Of a stretch of 64,000 nucleotides of DNA, positions 1 to 9,162 are shown piece after piece. Every line of letters starts with the position of its first letter. Within the stretch, counting starts at the first letter, position 1. The translations under genes and the position numbers were made by a program. Location of the stretch: NCBI RefSeq assembly GCF_947495675.1, contig NZ_CANLZX010000019.1:1-64000 (forward strand), written 5' to 3'. The notes below the pieces were generated by a model. That model worked only from the letters and a program-made list of their open reading frames with translations, searched no databases and was not told the DNA's origin. Source of the DNA: an uncultured Algibacter sp. GTDB lineage: Bacteria; Bacteroidota; Bacteroidia; Flavobacteriales; Flavobacteriaceae.

Positions 1-72
1 CCGATGGAGGGACTCGAACCCACGACCTGCTGATTACAAATCAGCTGCTCTAGCCAGCTGAGCTACATCGGC
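1..72 (-). tRNA. tRNA-Thr (anticodon TGT), cut by the window edge
   Basis: On the minus strand the segment reads as a tRNA. It has a 5' acceptor strand GCCGATG, a D-arm between GCTC and GAGC, an anticodon stem GCTGA/TCAGC around the loop TTTGTAA (anticodon TGT, threonine), and a T-loop TTCGAGT. The last acceptor base, the discriminator and any CCA lie before position 1. It follows hpf on the same strand; in Bacteroidota hpf is commonly followed by a small tRNA cluster and tuf, so more tRNA genes may lie just outside. Confidence 0.95.
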
Positions 73-103
73 TTTTTTATGAATTTTTTACAAAAAAACC
101 ACA

Positions 104-131
104 TAAAAAAAGCCCGCTATTTCTAACGGAC
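104..131 (-). terminator. Rho-independent terminator after hpf
   Basis: In minus-strand RNA an 8-bp stem (GUCCGUUA with UAGCGGGC, two G-U pairs) closes a GAAA tetraloop and is followed by seven U. It lies between the hpf stop and tRNA-Thr, so it probably ends the hpf message before the tRNA. Confidence 0.75.
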
Positions 132-183
132 TGCAAATGTATAGATTTTTTACTTTATTCAAAACATTTTTTAATAAATTTTA

Positions 184-486
184 TTATAAATGTGCTCTTA
201 ATTTTTCTTTTCTCTTTTTTAATTGCCTTTCTAATGATGCGACTGCCATATCTGCACCCTCTTCAAAGGTTTTACATTGCTTTTTTACAACAAAGCTATC
301 TCCAGGCACACTTACTTTTGCCTCAAATATTTTATTTTCTTTATTACTTGTATTCTCAACTTTTAAAAAAACATCAGATTTAATTACTTTATCATAGTAC
401 ATGTCTAATTTATCCATGCGTTGCTGAATAAAATCTATTAACTTTTGATCTGCATTAAAATTAACCGATTGCGTGTTTACTTTCAT
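184..486 (-). CDS. hpf: Short ribosome hibernation promoting factor (HPF/RaiA family)
   Basis: This 100-residue protein matches the short HPF/YfiA fold: an N-terminal strand (MKVNTQSVNFNADQ), a helix ending in MDKLDMYYDKV, a strand rich in Lys and Val, and a C-terminal basic helix (QLKKRKEKLRAHL). The family binds the decoding centre of the 30S subunit in stationary phase and blocks translation. There is no C-terminal dimerisation domain, so it is the short form. It lies downstream of xerC and rpsU on the same strand, an arrangement seen in many flavobacteria, which supports the call. Confidence 0.92.
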   Translation of the reverse strand: MKVNTQSVNFNADQKLIDFIQQRMDKLDMYYDKVIKSDVFLKVENTSNKENKIFEAKVSVPGDSFVVKKQCKTFEEGADMAVASLERQLKKRKEKLRAHL

Positions 487-522
487 ACTTCTATTTTTGG
501 TTAGACAATAATTTTATAAATG

Positions 523-1413
523 CTATTTTTTGCTTCTTGGGTGTGCATTTATGTGTACCCTTTTTAGTTCTGATATACTATTATGTGTATAAACTTGTGT
601 AGCAGCTAAACTAGAGTGCCCTAAAAGTTCTTTAACAGCATTTAAATCGGCACCTTGATTTAACAAATGGGTAGCGAAAGAGTGCCTGAGAATGTGCGGG
701 CTCTTTTTTACCTTTGAAGATGCTAAACTAAAATACTCATTTATTATCCTGTAAACAAGTGTTTCGTATATTTTAACGCCTTTTTTAGTTAAAAAGAGTT
801 GTTCTGTGTCTATAATAGCTTCTAGGCTATTTCTTACATTTAAATATTTAACTGCTGTTTGTGTTACTGATTTTAATAACGGAACTATACGCTCTTTATT
901 TCTTTTTCCTAAAACTTTTAAAGTATTGTTGTTTAAATCTAAACTTGATGTAGTTAGCTCAACAAGTTCTATCCTTCTAATACCTGTGGAATAAAACAAC
1001 TCAATTATGAACTTGTTTCTTAAACTTTCAAAATCGTCTGCAAAATTTAAATCGTCCAAAACACTTTTAATTTCTGCTTCTGAAAATGGAACTTGAATTT
1101 TTTTATTTGTTTTTAAAGCTTTATGTTTAGATAATGGGTTCAGATTAATATCGCCTATTTTCAATAAAAATTTATAATAACTATTTAATGCTGATACTTT
1201 TCGGTTAACACTTCGGTTTGATAATCCATTTTCTACTAATAAAACTATCCAACTTCTTATTTGTGCATAATTGATATTGTTTATTGAATTGTTTTCGTAT
1301 TCATCTTTTATGAATTCTGAAAAATCTTCTAAATCATTTTGATATGCATTTACTGTAAGCTTAGAATAGTTTTTTTCTAATAACAGGTAATCTGTAAATG
1401 ATTTTAGGGACAT
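523..1413 (-). CDS. xerC: Site-specific tyrosine recombinase, XerC/XerD type
   Basis: A 296-residue integrase with an N-terminal SAM-like DNA-binding domain (about 1-90) and a C-terminal catalytic domain. The full catalytic set is visible: Arg146 (TGIRRIE), Lys170 (GKRNKER), His240 and Arg243 (PHILRHS), His266 (LLGHSS) and nucleophile Tyr275 (QVYTH). Length is normal for XerC/XerD, which resolve chromosome dimers at dif with FtsK. Position between rpsU and hpf fits the housekeeping copy, not a phage integrase. Whether it is XerC or XerD cannot be settled from one sequence. Confidence 0.93.
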   Translation of the reverse strand: MSLKSFTDYLLLEKNYSKLTVNAYQNDLEDFSEFIKDEYENNSINNINYAQIRSWIVLLVENGLSNRSVNRKVSALNSYYKFLLKIGDINLNPLSKHKALKTNKKIQVPFSEAEIKSVLDDLNFADDFESLRNKFIIELFYSTGIRRIELVELTTSSLDLNNNTLKVLGKRNKERIVPLLKSVTQTAVKYLNVRNSLEAIIDTEQLFLTKKGVKIYETLVYRIINEYFSLASSKVKKSPHILRHSFATHLLNQGADLNAVKELLGHSSLAATQVYTHNSISELKRVHINAHPRSKK

Positions 1414-1504
1414 ATATATAAGATGTGTTAAAGTTATAAAGTTAAAAGTTAAAAGTTAATAGAGCAACTTTAAAATCATATTATACAAGTTAAATAACGT
1501 ATTT

Positions 1505-1535
1505 ACAAAAAAATCCCGCTATAAATAGCGGGATT
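1505..1535 (-). terminator. Rho-independent terminator after rpsU
   Basis: A perfect 10-bp stem (AATCCCGCTA with TAGCGGGATT) and a 4-base loop, followed on the minus strand by a run of T. It sits 28 bases after the rpsU stop. Confidence 0.85.
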
Positions 1536-1562
1536 GTATCTTTAACAAAGAATGGTATTTAA

Positions 1563-1757
1563 CTATACCGCTTCTGCGTCTCTTAAAGTCTGGATATATT
1601 GCGCTTTTTTAACTTGCGCTCTACGAGCAATTGAAGGCTTAGTAAACTGTTTGCGCTCTTGCAACTGATTTTTAACCGTTGTTTTAACAAACTTACGTTT
1701 GTAACGTTTTAGTGCTCTATCTATATTTTCTCCTTCTTTAATTGGAATTATTAACAT
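1563..1757 (-). CDS. rpsU: 30S ribosomal protein S21
   Basis: A 64-residue basic protein opening MLIIPIKEGENIDRALKRYK, the classic bS21 start, with a basic middle (KRKFVKTTVKNQLQERKQF) and tail. bS21 sits on the 30S platform near the anti-Shine-Dalgarno end of 16S rRNA. In Bacteroidota bS21 has been implicated in occluding that end, which fits the near absence of Shine-Dalgarno sites in this window. It has its own promoter upstream and a terminator downstream. Confidence 0.97.
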   Translation of the reverse strand: MLIIPIKEGENIDRALKRYKRKFVKTTVKNQLQERKQFTKPSIARRAQVKKAQYIQTLRDAEAV

Positions 1758-1795
1758 AGTATCTTAACCTCCTCTCTTTTAGAATTTTCTGGCTG

Positions 1796-1825
1796 CAAAT
1801 ATAAAAAGTAATTTAAAGTTAACAA
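1796..1825 (-). promoter_or_regulatory. rpsU promoter of Bacteroidota type
   Basis: Read on the minus strand, TTG (1823-1825) is followed after 19 bases by TATATTTG (1796-1803), a full match to the TTG/TAnnTTTG consensus for the Bacteroidota primary sigma factor. It lies about 40 bases ahead of the rpsU start codon. Confidence 0.8.
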
Positions 1826-2084
1826 TTGTTTTTTTCTTTTATTTAAATCGTGTTTATTATAACACAAAATAAGAAAGCATTTATATATTTAATAAGCAGA
1901 CAAACAATATTAAGTAAGCTTTCAAAAGAATTAAAACACTATATTTTTGTAATACTATAATAGCCTTAAAGGTAAATTTTTATTTAAAAACCTTAAATAA
2001 ATGAAATTAAAGAATAAAAACCTTATTAAAACTCTAAACCCAAATTGGGTTAGTTATAATTTAATTCGCACTAAACTAAATAAT
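1826..2084. other. AT-rich intergenic stretch
   Basis: No open frame of note. It holds a near-repeat of TAAAAACCTTA around 1984 and 2014 and a small palindrome AACCCAAATTGGGTT (2036-2050). The palindrome lies just past the acyl-CoA dehydrogenase stop and could be a weak terminator for it. Nothing else is recognisable. Confidence 0.4.
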
Positions 2085-3251
2085 TTATGTGACTGGTTTA
2101 TATTCTTTTTTATCAATAATAATTTTTGCTAAAATCTCTTTGAGGATTTCTGAAGTTCCACCTCCAATTGGCCCTAACCTACTATCTCTGAGAAGACGTG
2201 CCATGGGATATTCTTCCATATATCCATAACCGCCCAAAAACTGTAGACATTGATAAATAACCTCATCGGCCATTTTTGTAGATTTAAGTTTGGACATGGT
2301 TGCTTCTTTAACAACATACTCACCTTTATCTAATCTAGAGGCTATAGCGTAGTTAAATGTTTTATTTATCTCCATATCGGAATAAAGGTCTACTAAACTA
2401 TGTCTTAAGGCTTGGAATTTATTTATAGTCTTACCAAAAGCTTCACGTTCACTCATATAATTTAATGCATAATCTAGAGCGAATTCTGCACGAGCATGAG
2501 CATTGATTCCCATAATTAATCGTTCCAATGAAAAGTGTTGCATTATGTATGAGAAACCTTTGTTTTCTTCACCTAGAAGATTTGTTAAAGGCACCTTAAC
2601 ATTATCAAATGCTATTTCTCCTGTATCTGATGCATTCCAACCTAACTTATTTAGTTTGGTAGCAGAAACACCATCCATTTCTCTATCCAAAACAAATATA
2701 CTAATCCCTTTATTACCTATTTCTGGTGTTGTTTTGGCAGCTACGATTAAATAGTCGCTTAAAACACCATTAGTTATAAATGTTTTTGAACCATTAATCA
2801 AATAATGGTCTCCGTTTTTAACAGCAGTTGTTCGCATTCCTGCAACATCACTTCCACCAAATGGCTCTGTAATACACAGACAACCTATTTTATTACCCGC
2901 TATACTAGGCACCAAATATTTTTGCTTAATATCTTCGTTGGCTTCAGCATTTAAATGCGTCATGGCTAAATACACATGCGCCCAAATTGCTGCAGCAAAA
3001 CCACCTGAGTTTATTTTTTGAAGTTCCTCAAGAAGAATAACGGTATAGAATAAATCTAAATTCATTCCTCCATAAGCTTCTGGGTAGTTTATACCTAAAA
3101 AGCCCATATCTCCAAATTTGCTCCAAATAAATCTTTCGATATTACCTGTTTTTTCCCATTTTTCAATATGTGGTACAACCTCTTTTTGTAAAAAATCTTG
3201 AAGGCTTTTTCTAAAAAGATTATGCTCTTCGGTGAAGTACATGCTATTCAT
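2085..3251 (-). CDS. Acyl-CoA dehydrogenase
   Basis: A 388-residue flavoprotein of the acyl-CoA dehydrogenase family, which oxidises acyl-CoA to trans-2-enoyl-CoA in beta-oxidation or branched-chain amino acid breakdown. Signatures are CITEPFGGSDVAGM (FAD/substrate loop, about 126-139) and the C-terminal helix QFLGGYGYMEEYPMARLLRD. The usual MCAD-type Glu before GTSE is Gly here. A Glu at 256 (ARAEFAL) aligns with the catalytic Glu of long-chain and isovaleryl enzymes, so activity is likely retained. The start overlaps the upstream gene by 8 bases; Met4 (3242) is an alternative. Substrate unknown. Confidence 0.9.
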   Translation of the reverse strand: MNSMYFTEEHNLFRKSLQDFLQKEVVPHIEKWEKTGNIERFIWSKFGDMGFLGINYPEAYGGMNLDLFYTVILLEELQKINSGGFAAAIWAHVYLAMTHLNAEANEDIKQKYLVPSIAGNKIGCLCITEPFGGSDVAGMRTTAVKNGDHYLINGSKTFITNGVLSDYLIVAAKTTPEIGNKGISIFVLDREMDGVSATKLNKLGWNASDTGEIAFDNVKVPLTNLLGEENKGFSYIMQHFSLERLIMGINAHARAEFALDYALNYMSEREAFGKTINKFQALRHSLVDLYSDMEINKTFNYAIASRLDKGEYVVKEATMSKLKSTKMADEVIYQCLQFLGGYGYMEEYPMARLLRDSRLGPIGGGTSEILKEILAKIIIDKKEYKPVT

Positions 3252-4140
3252 TTATTTTTTCTTTTTCGAAGTGCAAATATAATTCAATTATCTTGATTTT
3301 ATTTAAAGGGAAGTCTTTAACTTTTATTAAATCATCAATTGAGTTATAGCCTTCTCTTAATTGGCGCTGCTCTAAAATATCATGTGCTAAATCATAATCA
3401 ATATGTGGAATGGTAACTAAATCATCTATAGTTGTTGTGTTAATATTTATTTTTTTTATTGCTTTTGGAGTTTTTACAGTGAAATGATCTGTAATTTTTT
3501 CAATTACCTCTGGACTTAATCCATATACATCTTGAAGTTGTATATCTGCAATAAAACCTCCTTTAAACTTATTTCTGTATTTTATTATTCGTTCTGATAG
3601 CACTTTACCAACACCATTTACTTTTTGAAGTTGTTGAGCTGTTACTTTATTTAAGTCTTGCTTATTTGCATAAGTTCTTGGCTTACTATTATAGACTTGA
3701 AATGAATTATTTCTTGGTTTAGGGTTAGTTACCCATTCTGGAAATTTGAAATTTGGTGATAGTACTTTTAATAACGAATCTGAAACCTTAGTGATTTCTT
3801 GAAATTGTTTGGTAGAATTTATCCATTTATTCTGTTTTCTAAAAGTTAATAATCTATCTATTTCTTCATTAGACATTCCTAAACTTGAACCTTTATAGTC
3901 TGTAATATAATTTGGGTTAAATGGATATATTTTAGGTTTATTTTCTTGTGTTTTATGAAATCTCAAAGAATCTATTTCTTTAGTATATTTTAAGAGTTCT
4001 TCTTTATTTACTTGAATATTATTTGATGGATAGTCTATAAAAAAATATACGCATTGAGCTACTATTATAATTATTAATAATAAAAAAATCCCATTTCGTT
4101 GTTCTTTTGAAAACGTAAAATGGGATTTGAAATTTTGCAT
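3244..4140 (-). CDS. Membrane-anchored helix-hairpin-helix (ComEA-like) protein
   Basis: A 298-residue protein with one transmembrane helix near the N-terminus (GIFLLLIIIIVAQCVYFFI, about 18-36). Helix-hairpin-helix repeats follow: LNKVTAQQLQKVNGVGKVL near 163 and INTTTIDDLVTIPHIDY near 234, each LNxA/T-type followed by a hairpin and helix. Such modules bind DNA without sequence preference; in ComEA they serve DNA uptake. It lies 7 bases after the symporter gene. A role in competence is only an analogy. Confidence 0.8.
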   Translation of the reverse strand: MQNFKSHFTFSKEQRNGIFLLLIIIIVAQCVYFFIDYPSNNIQVNKEELLKYTKEIDSLRFHKTQENKPKIYPFNPNYITDYKGSSLGMSNEEIDRLLTFRKQNKWINSTKQFQEITKVSDSLLKVLSPNFKFPEWVTNPKPRNNSFQVYNSKPRTYANKQDLNKVTAQQLQKVNGVGKVLSERIIKYRNKFKGGFIADIQLQDVYGLSPEVIEKITDHFTVKTPKAIKKININTTTIDDLVTIPHIDYDLAHDILEQRQLREGYNSIDDLIKVKDFPLNKIKIIELYLHFEKEKINE

Positions 4141-4147
4141 TTAATAA

Positions 4148-5752
4148 TTATTTTTTCATAGTTTTTATTGCATCCATATATTTATTTAATTCACCTTTAA
4201 CTTTAGGAGCTAACAATACTAATCCTACCATATTTGGAACCATCATGGCAAATACCATGGCATCAGAGAACCCTATTACAGATCCTAAACTAGCTGCTGA
4301 TCCAACAATTACAAATAAACAAAACAATATTTTATATGAGTATTCTGCTTTTTTAGTTCTTCCAAATAAATAAGACCATCCTTGGAAACCGTAATAAGAC
4401 CAAGAAATCATAGAACTAAAAGCAAATAACACTACTGCTATAGTTAAAACATAAGGAAACCATGAAATTGCAGATTCAAAAGCTCCAGATGTAAGTAATA
4501 TAGCTTGTGCATCATTTAAAGACGCATTTTCTGCAGTTACATTTCCAGTAATAATTAACACTAAAGCCGTCATGGTACATACAACTACAGTATCTATAAA
4601 AGGTTCTAACAAAGCAACCATTCCTTCACTTGCAGCGTATTTGGTTTTAACTGCAGAATGTGCAATGGAAGCTGATCCAATACCGGCTTCATTTGAAAAT
4701 GCAGCACGTCTAAACCCTTGAACTAATACACCAACCGCACCACCAGCAATTCCTTCTGGACTAAAAGCGCCATTAAATATTTGAGCAAATGCATCACCAA
4801 TCATATTAAAGTTAGCAAAAATTACAAACAAAGAAGCTGCCACATAAATAGCTACCATAAATGGCACAATTTTATCGGTTACTTTAGCTATTTTTTTAAT
4901 ACCTCCAATAATTACTATTCCAACTAGAATGGCCATGACAACACCAAAAGCCCATCCATAGCCATGAAGAAAAGAGTTTTCTCCTCCTGTAATATTTTCA
5001 ACTAATTGAAATGCTTGATTTACTTGAAACATATTACCACCACCAAATGAACCACCAATTACAAAAATGGCAAATAAAACAGCTAAAACTTTACCTAAAC
5101 CACCAAGACCTTTTGATTTTAAACCTTTAGTTAAGTAGTACATTGGACCTCCATAGACTGTTCCGTCATCTTCAATATCTCTATATTTTACACCTAATGT
5201 ACATTCAACAAACTTTGAAGCCATGCCTAAAAATCCAGCAATTATCATCCAAAACGTAGCACCTGCACCACCAATAGAAACTGCTATGGCCACACCTGCA
5301 ATATTACCTAACCCAACAGTTGCAGATAATGCCGCTGTTAATGCTTGAAAATGTGAAACTTCTCCATCATGCCCTTCAACTCTAATAGTATCTGGGTTAT
5401 CTTCTTCATCAGTAAATTTAGATTTTGAAATTTCTACTTTATGGTTTTTTCGGTCTTCTAAATCATCATATTTTCCTCTTACTATATTTATAGAAGTAAA
5501 AAACCCTTTAAAATTTATAAAATTAAAATAGAAAGTAAAGTAAAGGGCTCCCAAAATTAATGGAAATAATACCCAATAAACACTAATAGTATCTGTAAAC
5601 GGTATTTGATAAAAAACAGCTTCAACAAACCAACCTGTAGCACTTCCAAATTTTTCATCAATAATTTGATCTATGCCTTTTTCGGCTGTTTCTTGTGCAA
5701 ATGTTAAAAATGGAATAATTAATGTGAAAATTGAAAGAAGATACTTCTTCAT
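4148..5752 (-). CDS. Alanine/glycine:cation symporter (AGCS family)
   Basis: A 534-residue polytopic membrane protein. Family motifs are visible: LSATVGLGNIAGVAIAVSIG, GGPMYYLTKGL, and GFRRAAFSNEAGIGSASIAH, the AGCS hallmark. Members import alanine, glycine or glutamine with Na+ or H+. The N-terminus carries an extra signal-like segment (MKKYLLSIFTLIIPFLTFAQ) and a hydrophilic acidic insert (about 95-125) before the conserved core, making it longer than the usual 450-500 residues. Substrate cannot be fixed from sequence. Confidence 0.93.
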   Translation of the reverse strand: MKKYLLSIFTLIIPFLTFAQETAEKGIDQIIDEKFGSATGWFVEAVFYQIPFTDTISVYWVLFPLILGALYFTFYFNFINFKGFFTSINIVRGKYDDLEDRKNHKVEISKSKFTDEEDNPDTIRVEGHDGEVSHFQALTAALSATVGLGNIAGVAIAVSIGGAGATFWMIIAGFLGMASKFVECTLGVKYRDIEDDGTVYGGPMYYLTKGLKSKGLGGLGKVLAVLFAIFVIGGSFGGGNMFQVNQAFQLVENITGGENSFLHGYGWAFGVVMAILVGIVIIGGIKKIAKVTDKIVPFMVAIYVAASLFVIFANFNMIGDAFAQIFNGAFSPEGIAGGAVGVLVQGFRRAAFSNEAGIGSASIAHSAVKTKYAASEGMVALLEPFIDTVVVCTMTALVLIITGNVTAENASLNDAQAILLTSGAFESAISWFPYVLTIAVVLFAFSSMISWSYYGFQGWSYLFGRTKKAEYSYKILFCLFVIVGSAASLGSVIGFSDAMVFAMMVPNMVGLVLLAPKVKGELNKYMDAIKTMKK

Positions 5753-5859
5753 AAAGTTTGTGTTAGTTAATTTTTATTTGAAAGACTCTTATTAGAATCT
5801 AGCAAGATGCTAAAAAAAAATGATTTTATAAAACAATAGCTGTTAAAATAGCATATTTG

Positions 5860-6879
5860 CTAGTCGATATCATACTCAGAATTTAACGTTTCTATTTGTT
5901 CTGGTCTTCCTAAAACAATGATTTTAGAATGCCTTGCTAATTCCATGTCTGCATCAGGGTTTAAAATATATTCGCCATTTTCGTCTTTATAACCTATAAC
6001 AGAACAACCAGTCTTTCTTCTAAGATCTAAATCTTTAATAGTTTTAGGTTTCTTTGAATCATAAAATTTCTCTACTGCGACTTCCTCTATATTAATATTT
6101 GATTTACCTACAATAGATAAGTTGTCAATAAATTCCATTAAACCAGGTACTACTACTAAAGATGCCATATGATCGCCTCCTATTTTATCTGGAAGTATTA
6201 CATTATTTGCTCCTGCAAATTTTAGTTTTTCATATGAAGATTCATTTGAAGCCCTGCTAATTATATTAATTTTACTATTTAATTGTCTTGCAGAAAGCAC
6301 TACAAATAAATTATCTGCATCATTTGGTAATGCTGAAATAAAGCATGAAGCTCTATCTACACCTGCAATTGATAAAACTTCATCTTCATTAGCGTTGCCT
6401 ATTACATAAGGTACATCGTCTAATTGTAAACGCTCTTCCATGTCTTTATTCTTATCTATAACAACAAACTGTTTATTATAAGCTTTTAACTTTATTGCTG
6501 CTTGCTTTCCATTTCTTCCGTATCCGCAAATAACAATGTGATTTTTAAAACTGTCTATCTTTTTCTGCATCTTTTTGTGTTTTAATTCTTCAAGATCATT
6601 TTTACTTAAAATATATTCTGTAATTATAGATAAAGCATAACCTACAATAACAACACTTGCTAAAATTAGAAATATTGTAAAGATTTTAGACTGGTTATCT
6701 AAAGGCACAACTTCACCAAAACCTACTGTTGTCATGGTTATAACGGTCATATAAAAAGCATCAACCCAAGAATAACCCGATATCATTTTATATCCAGATA
6801 CACCAATAAGCATAATTACAATCAGTAAAAATACAGCTGTATAAATTTTTGTTCTAAAAAACTTTATTAATGGATTCAT
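5860..6879 (-). CDS. Two-TM potassium channel with RCK (TrkA-N/TrkA-C) domains
   Basis: A 339-residue channel. Two N-terminal transmembrane helices (about 13-31 and 66-86) flank a pore loop with the K+ selectivity filter TVGFG (51-55). A Rossmann RCK domain follows (HIVICGYGRNGKQAAIKL, GxGxxG near 118), then a TrkA-C domain. Related proteins gate K+ flux by ligand binding at the RCK ring. It overlaps the preceding PspC gene by 4 bases (ATGA), so the two are probably translated together. Confidence 0.93.
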   Translation of the reverse strand: MNPLIKFFRTKIYTAVFLLIVIMLIGVSGYKMISGYSWVDAFYMTVITMTTVGFGEVVPLDNQSKIFTIFLILASVVIVGYALSIITEYILSKNDLEELKHKKMQKKIDSFKNHIVICGYGRNGKQAAIKLKAYNKQFVVIDKNKDMEERLQLDDVPYVIGNANEDEVLSIAGVDRASCFISALPNDADNLFVVLSARQLNSKINIISRASNESSYEKLKFAGANNVILPDKIGGDHMASLVVVPGLMEFIDNLSIVGKSNINIEEVAVEKFYDSKKPKTIKDLDLRRKTGCSVIGYKDENGEYILNPDADMELARHSKIIVLGRPEQIETLNSEYDID

Positions 6880-7103
6880 AAATCAAAAACCGATGAGCGT
6901 TTTGTGTTAACTAAATCTTTTATTCGCATCCAAAAAGCCAAAAACAAATATAGAGCAAAACCAAAACCAACAGTAACAAATGTTAAGTACATGAAAGAGG
7001 TTCTTACCACTTTAGCTCTAATACCAAAACGATCGGCTATACGTTGACAAACGTAATATCCGTGCTTTTGAAAAAACAATAAAGGTTTATAAATATTGTT
7101 CAT
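6876..7103 (-). CDS. PspC-domain small membrane protein
   Basis: A 75-residue protein with the PspC layout: a short N-terminal segment (ICQRIADRFGIRAKVVRTSF-like, residues 20-37) followed by one hydrophobic helix (LTFVTVGFGFALYLFLAFWM, about 40-59). PspC proteins belong to the phage-shock envelope stress response. Coupling to the downstream K+ channel gene by a 4-base overlap suggests a shared membrane role. There is no pspA nearby. Confidence 0.82.
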   Translation of the reverse strand: MNNIYKPLLFFQKHGYYVCQRIADRFGIRAKVVRTSFMYLTFVTVGFGFALYLFLAFWMRIKDLVNTKRSSVFDL

Positions 7104-7188
7104 GCTGCAATTTAAGGCTTACTTTTTTAGTTTAAAAGCTTAAAACAATAATCATTTAAAATATGCTATAAAAATTTGTATTCTGCGC

Positions 7189-8460
7189 TTATTTATTAAT
7201 TAAAGAATTACCTATAGCACATTGTAAACATTTATTTTTATCACAATATTCTGTTTTAAGTTGAATTAACGCTTGAGATTCTAATGAGGATTTAGATATT
7301 TTCTTTAAACTATTGTATGCATCAATTATACTATTTTTTTCTGATGCTAAAGCCTCAGCTATTTTAATTATTTCTGATTCTACATCCTTTCCTTTTTGTT
7401 TTGAATAACAAAATTTAATTGGTAGTATCGTATTAATCAACAGTAAATCAATAAATGATTTTGAGAGCTTTTTTGTTGATAATTTAGATTCTTTATTAAA
7501 TGTATAATGTGTTTTCCAAAACGTAGAAGTTGAAACATTGAAAAGCTCATAAAAATCTTCTAATTTATTTATTTCTATGATTTTAGAAAATAAATTTTGA
7601 TGATTGTAATACAGGCTAGCTAACTGCGATAATCTAATGGTTGGAAAATTTGGTGGTCTTAATCTAAAAAACTGTATTGGTAAAACTTGATGATGTTGAA
7701 TATTGAATTTTTGTTTTAAAAACTGATACTCTTTATTTAATGTTAAGTAATACGCATCTTCAACTTTTTGCTCTAACAAACCTGCTTGACCTAACAATAG
7801 AGCTTCTAAAACTTGCTGATTAGATTGTGTTTTTCTAATTATTGAAAAATCTATAGACTGTGCCAAGCTAAAAAAGGATTCACCATTTACTTTTAATCCA
7901 AAATTTTTAGTTAGCATTTTAAATAGTACTGCTTCCCAGTCATTTTTAGACTCTACCAAAAGCATCTCTATGGTTTCCGATTTTCGTTCTAAACGCTCAA
8001 AATACAATCGTTCTAACCAATTGGATAAAACAAAACCATCTACCAAAGCAAACTCATTTTCACAATTAATCCATTTGTTTTGTTTAGCAAAAAGCCTTTC
8101 ATAATTATGTAGCATATCCCTATCAACAAAATCTTTAAGTTGTAATGTAGGTATAGCAGTATTATCTTTTCTAAACACTTCGGTATCATATTCCCAAACA
8201 ACATGAAGAATAACATTATCATAAGCTTTATCTTGCTCATGATTATGTAGAAACCAATCGGATGATTTTATATGAATTTCCACATTACCAGCCCAAAGCT
8301 GCTCTCCTATTTTAACCTTTGCATTAAAAAAATCTGGGCCTGAATTATGGTTATGTTGGCCAACAGAAGTAACAACAATAGGTTCTCCTATAACAGTTTT
8401 TAAACTATTGAATTTAATTTTTTTATGTTTCCAAATATAATGTAGGAAGTCTTCTTGCAT
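7189..8460 (-). CDS. DUF2851 family protein
   Basis: A 423-residue soluble protein that opens MQEDFLHYIWKHKKIKFNSL and contains GQHNHNSGPDFFNAKVKIG and WAGNVEIHIKSSDWFLHNH, a pattern I associate with DUF2851, widespread in Bacteroidota. Four Cys near the C-terminus (CDKNKCLQCAIGN) could bind metal. The conserved His/Asp/Glu segment resembles nuclease-like folds, but I cannot assign an activity. It stands alone, divergent from the sigma factor gene. Confidence 0.8.
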   Translation of the reverse strand: MQEDFLHYIWKHKKIKFNSLKTVIGEPIVVTSVGQHNHNSGPDFFNAKVKIGEQLWAGNVEIHIKSSDWFLHNHEQDKAYDNVILHVVWEYDTEVFRKDNTAIPTLQLKDFVDRDMLHNYERLFAKQNKWINCENEFALVDGFVLSNWLERLYFERLERKSETIEMLLVESKNDWEAVLFKMLTKNFGLKVNGESFFSLAQSIDFSIIRKTQSNQQVLEALLLGQAGLLEQKVEDAYYLTLNKEYQFLKQKFNIQHHQVLPIQFFRLRPPNFPTIRLSQLASLYYNHQNLFSKIIEINKLEDFYELFNVSTSTFWKTHYTFNKESKLSTKKLSKSFIDLLLINTILPIKFCYSKQKGKDVESEIIKIAEALASEKNSIIDAYNSLKKISKSSLESQALIQLKTEYCDKNKCLQCAIGNSLINK

Positions 8461-8564
8461 TTTACTAAACTAATAAAACCTACTCAAATTAAATGCTATT
8501 TTTTTTGTATTTTAAAGCAAACTATTTTGCGAATGGAGGGTCTAAGTTATAAAATCTTCTAATT

Positions 8565-9110
8565 ATGAATCAAGAAGTTGAACTCATAAAAAATCTCAAA
8601 AATCCAAAGTTTAAAAATAAAGCTTTTAAGGATTTACTTGATTTGTATCAAGAACGTTTGTACTGGCATATTAGAAAGATTGTAATTACACACGATAATG
8701 CCAACGATGTACTGCAAAACACTTTTATTAGAATATTTAATGGTATTCAAAAATTTGAAGAAAAAAGCACGTTACACACTTGGATGTATAGGATAGCGTA
8801 TAATGAATCTTTACGTTTTTTAGAAAAAAGTAAAATTAAAAATACAGTTTCTATTCAAGACAATAGCCTCGAGTATATTAAAAACTTAACAGAGGATAGT
8901 TTTTTTAACGGGAATGAGTTACAGCTAAAATTAAATAAAGCTATATCTGAACTTACAGTCAAACAAAAACGTGTTTTTCAAATGAAATACTTTGATGATT
9001 TAAGTTTTCGAGACATATCACAAATTCTAAATGTAAGTGAAAGCACCTTAAAATCATCTTATTATAGTGCAGTAAAAATAATTGAAGAAAAAATATTAAT
9101 GCAATGCTAA
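8565..9110 (+). CDS. ECF-type RNA polymerase sigma factor
   Basis: A 181-residue sigma-70 family protein with region 2 (about 24-85; DNANDVLQNTFIRIFNGIQK and TLHTWMYRIAYNE) and region 4 (about 125-180; LTVKQKRVFQMKYFDDLSFR then a helix-turn-helix ISQILNVSESTLKSSYYSA). No region 3, so it is ECF type. The next gene encodes a single-pass membrane protein of anti-sigma layout, and two envelope proteins follow on the same strand, so the operon probably senses an envelope signal. Confidence 0.93.
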   Translation: MNQEVELIKNLKNPKFKNKAFKDLLDLYQERLYWHIRKIVITHDNANDVLQNTFIRIFNGIQKFEEKSTLHTWMYRIAYNESLRFLEKSKIKNTVSIQDNSLEYIKNLTEDSFFNGNELQLKLNKAISELTVKQKRVFQMKYFDDLSFRDISQILNVSESTLKSSYYSAVKIIEEKILMQC

Positions 9111-9162
9111 ACAAACTTTTAAAAGCTTTGAAGGTCTAATAAAAAATCAAGATTAAAATATT

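Noticed and set aside
137..397. Open frame on the plus strand across hpf
   Set aside because: It lies antisense to a clear hpf gene and has no recognisable protein features.
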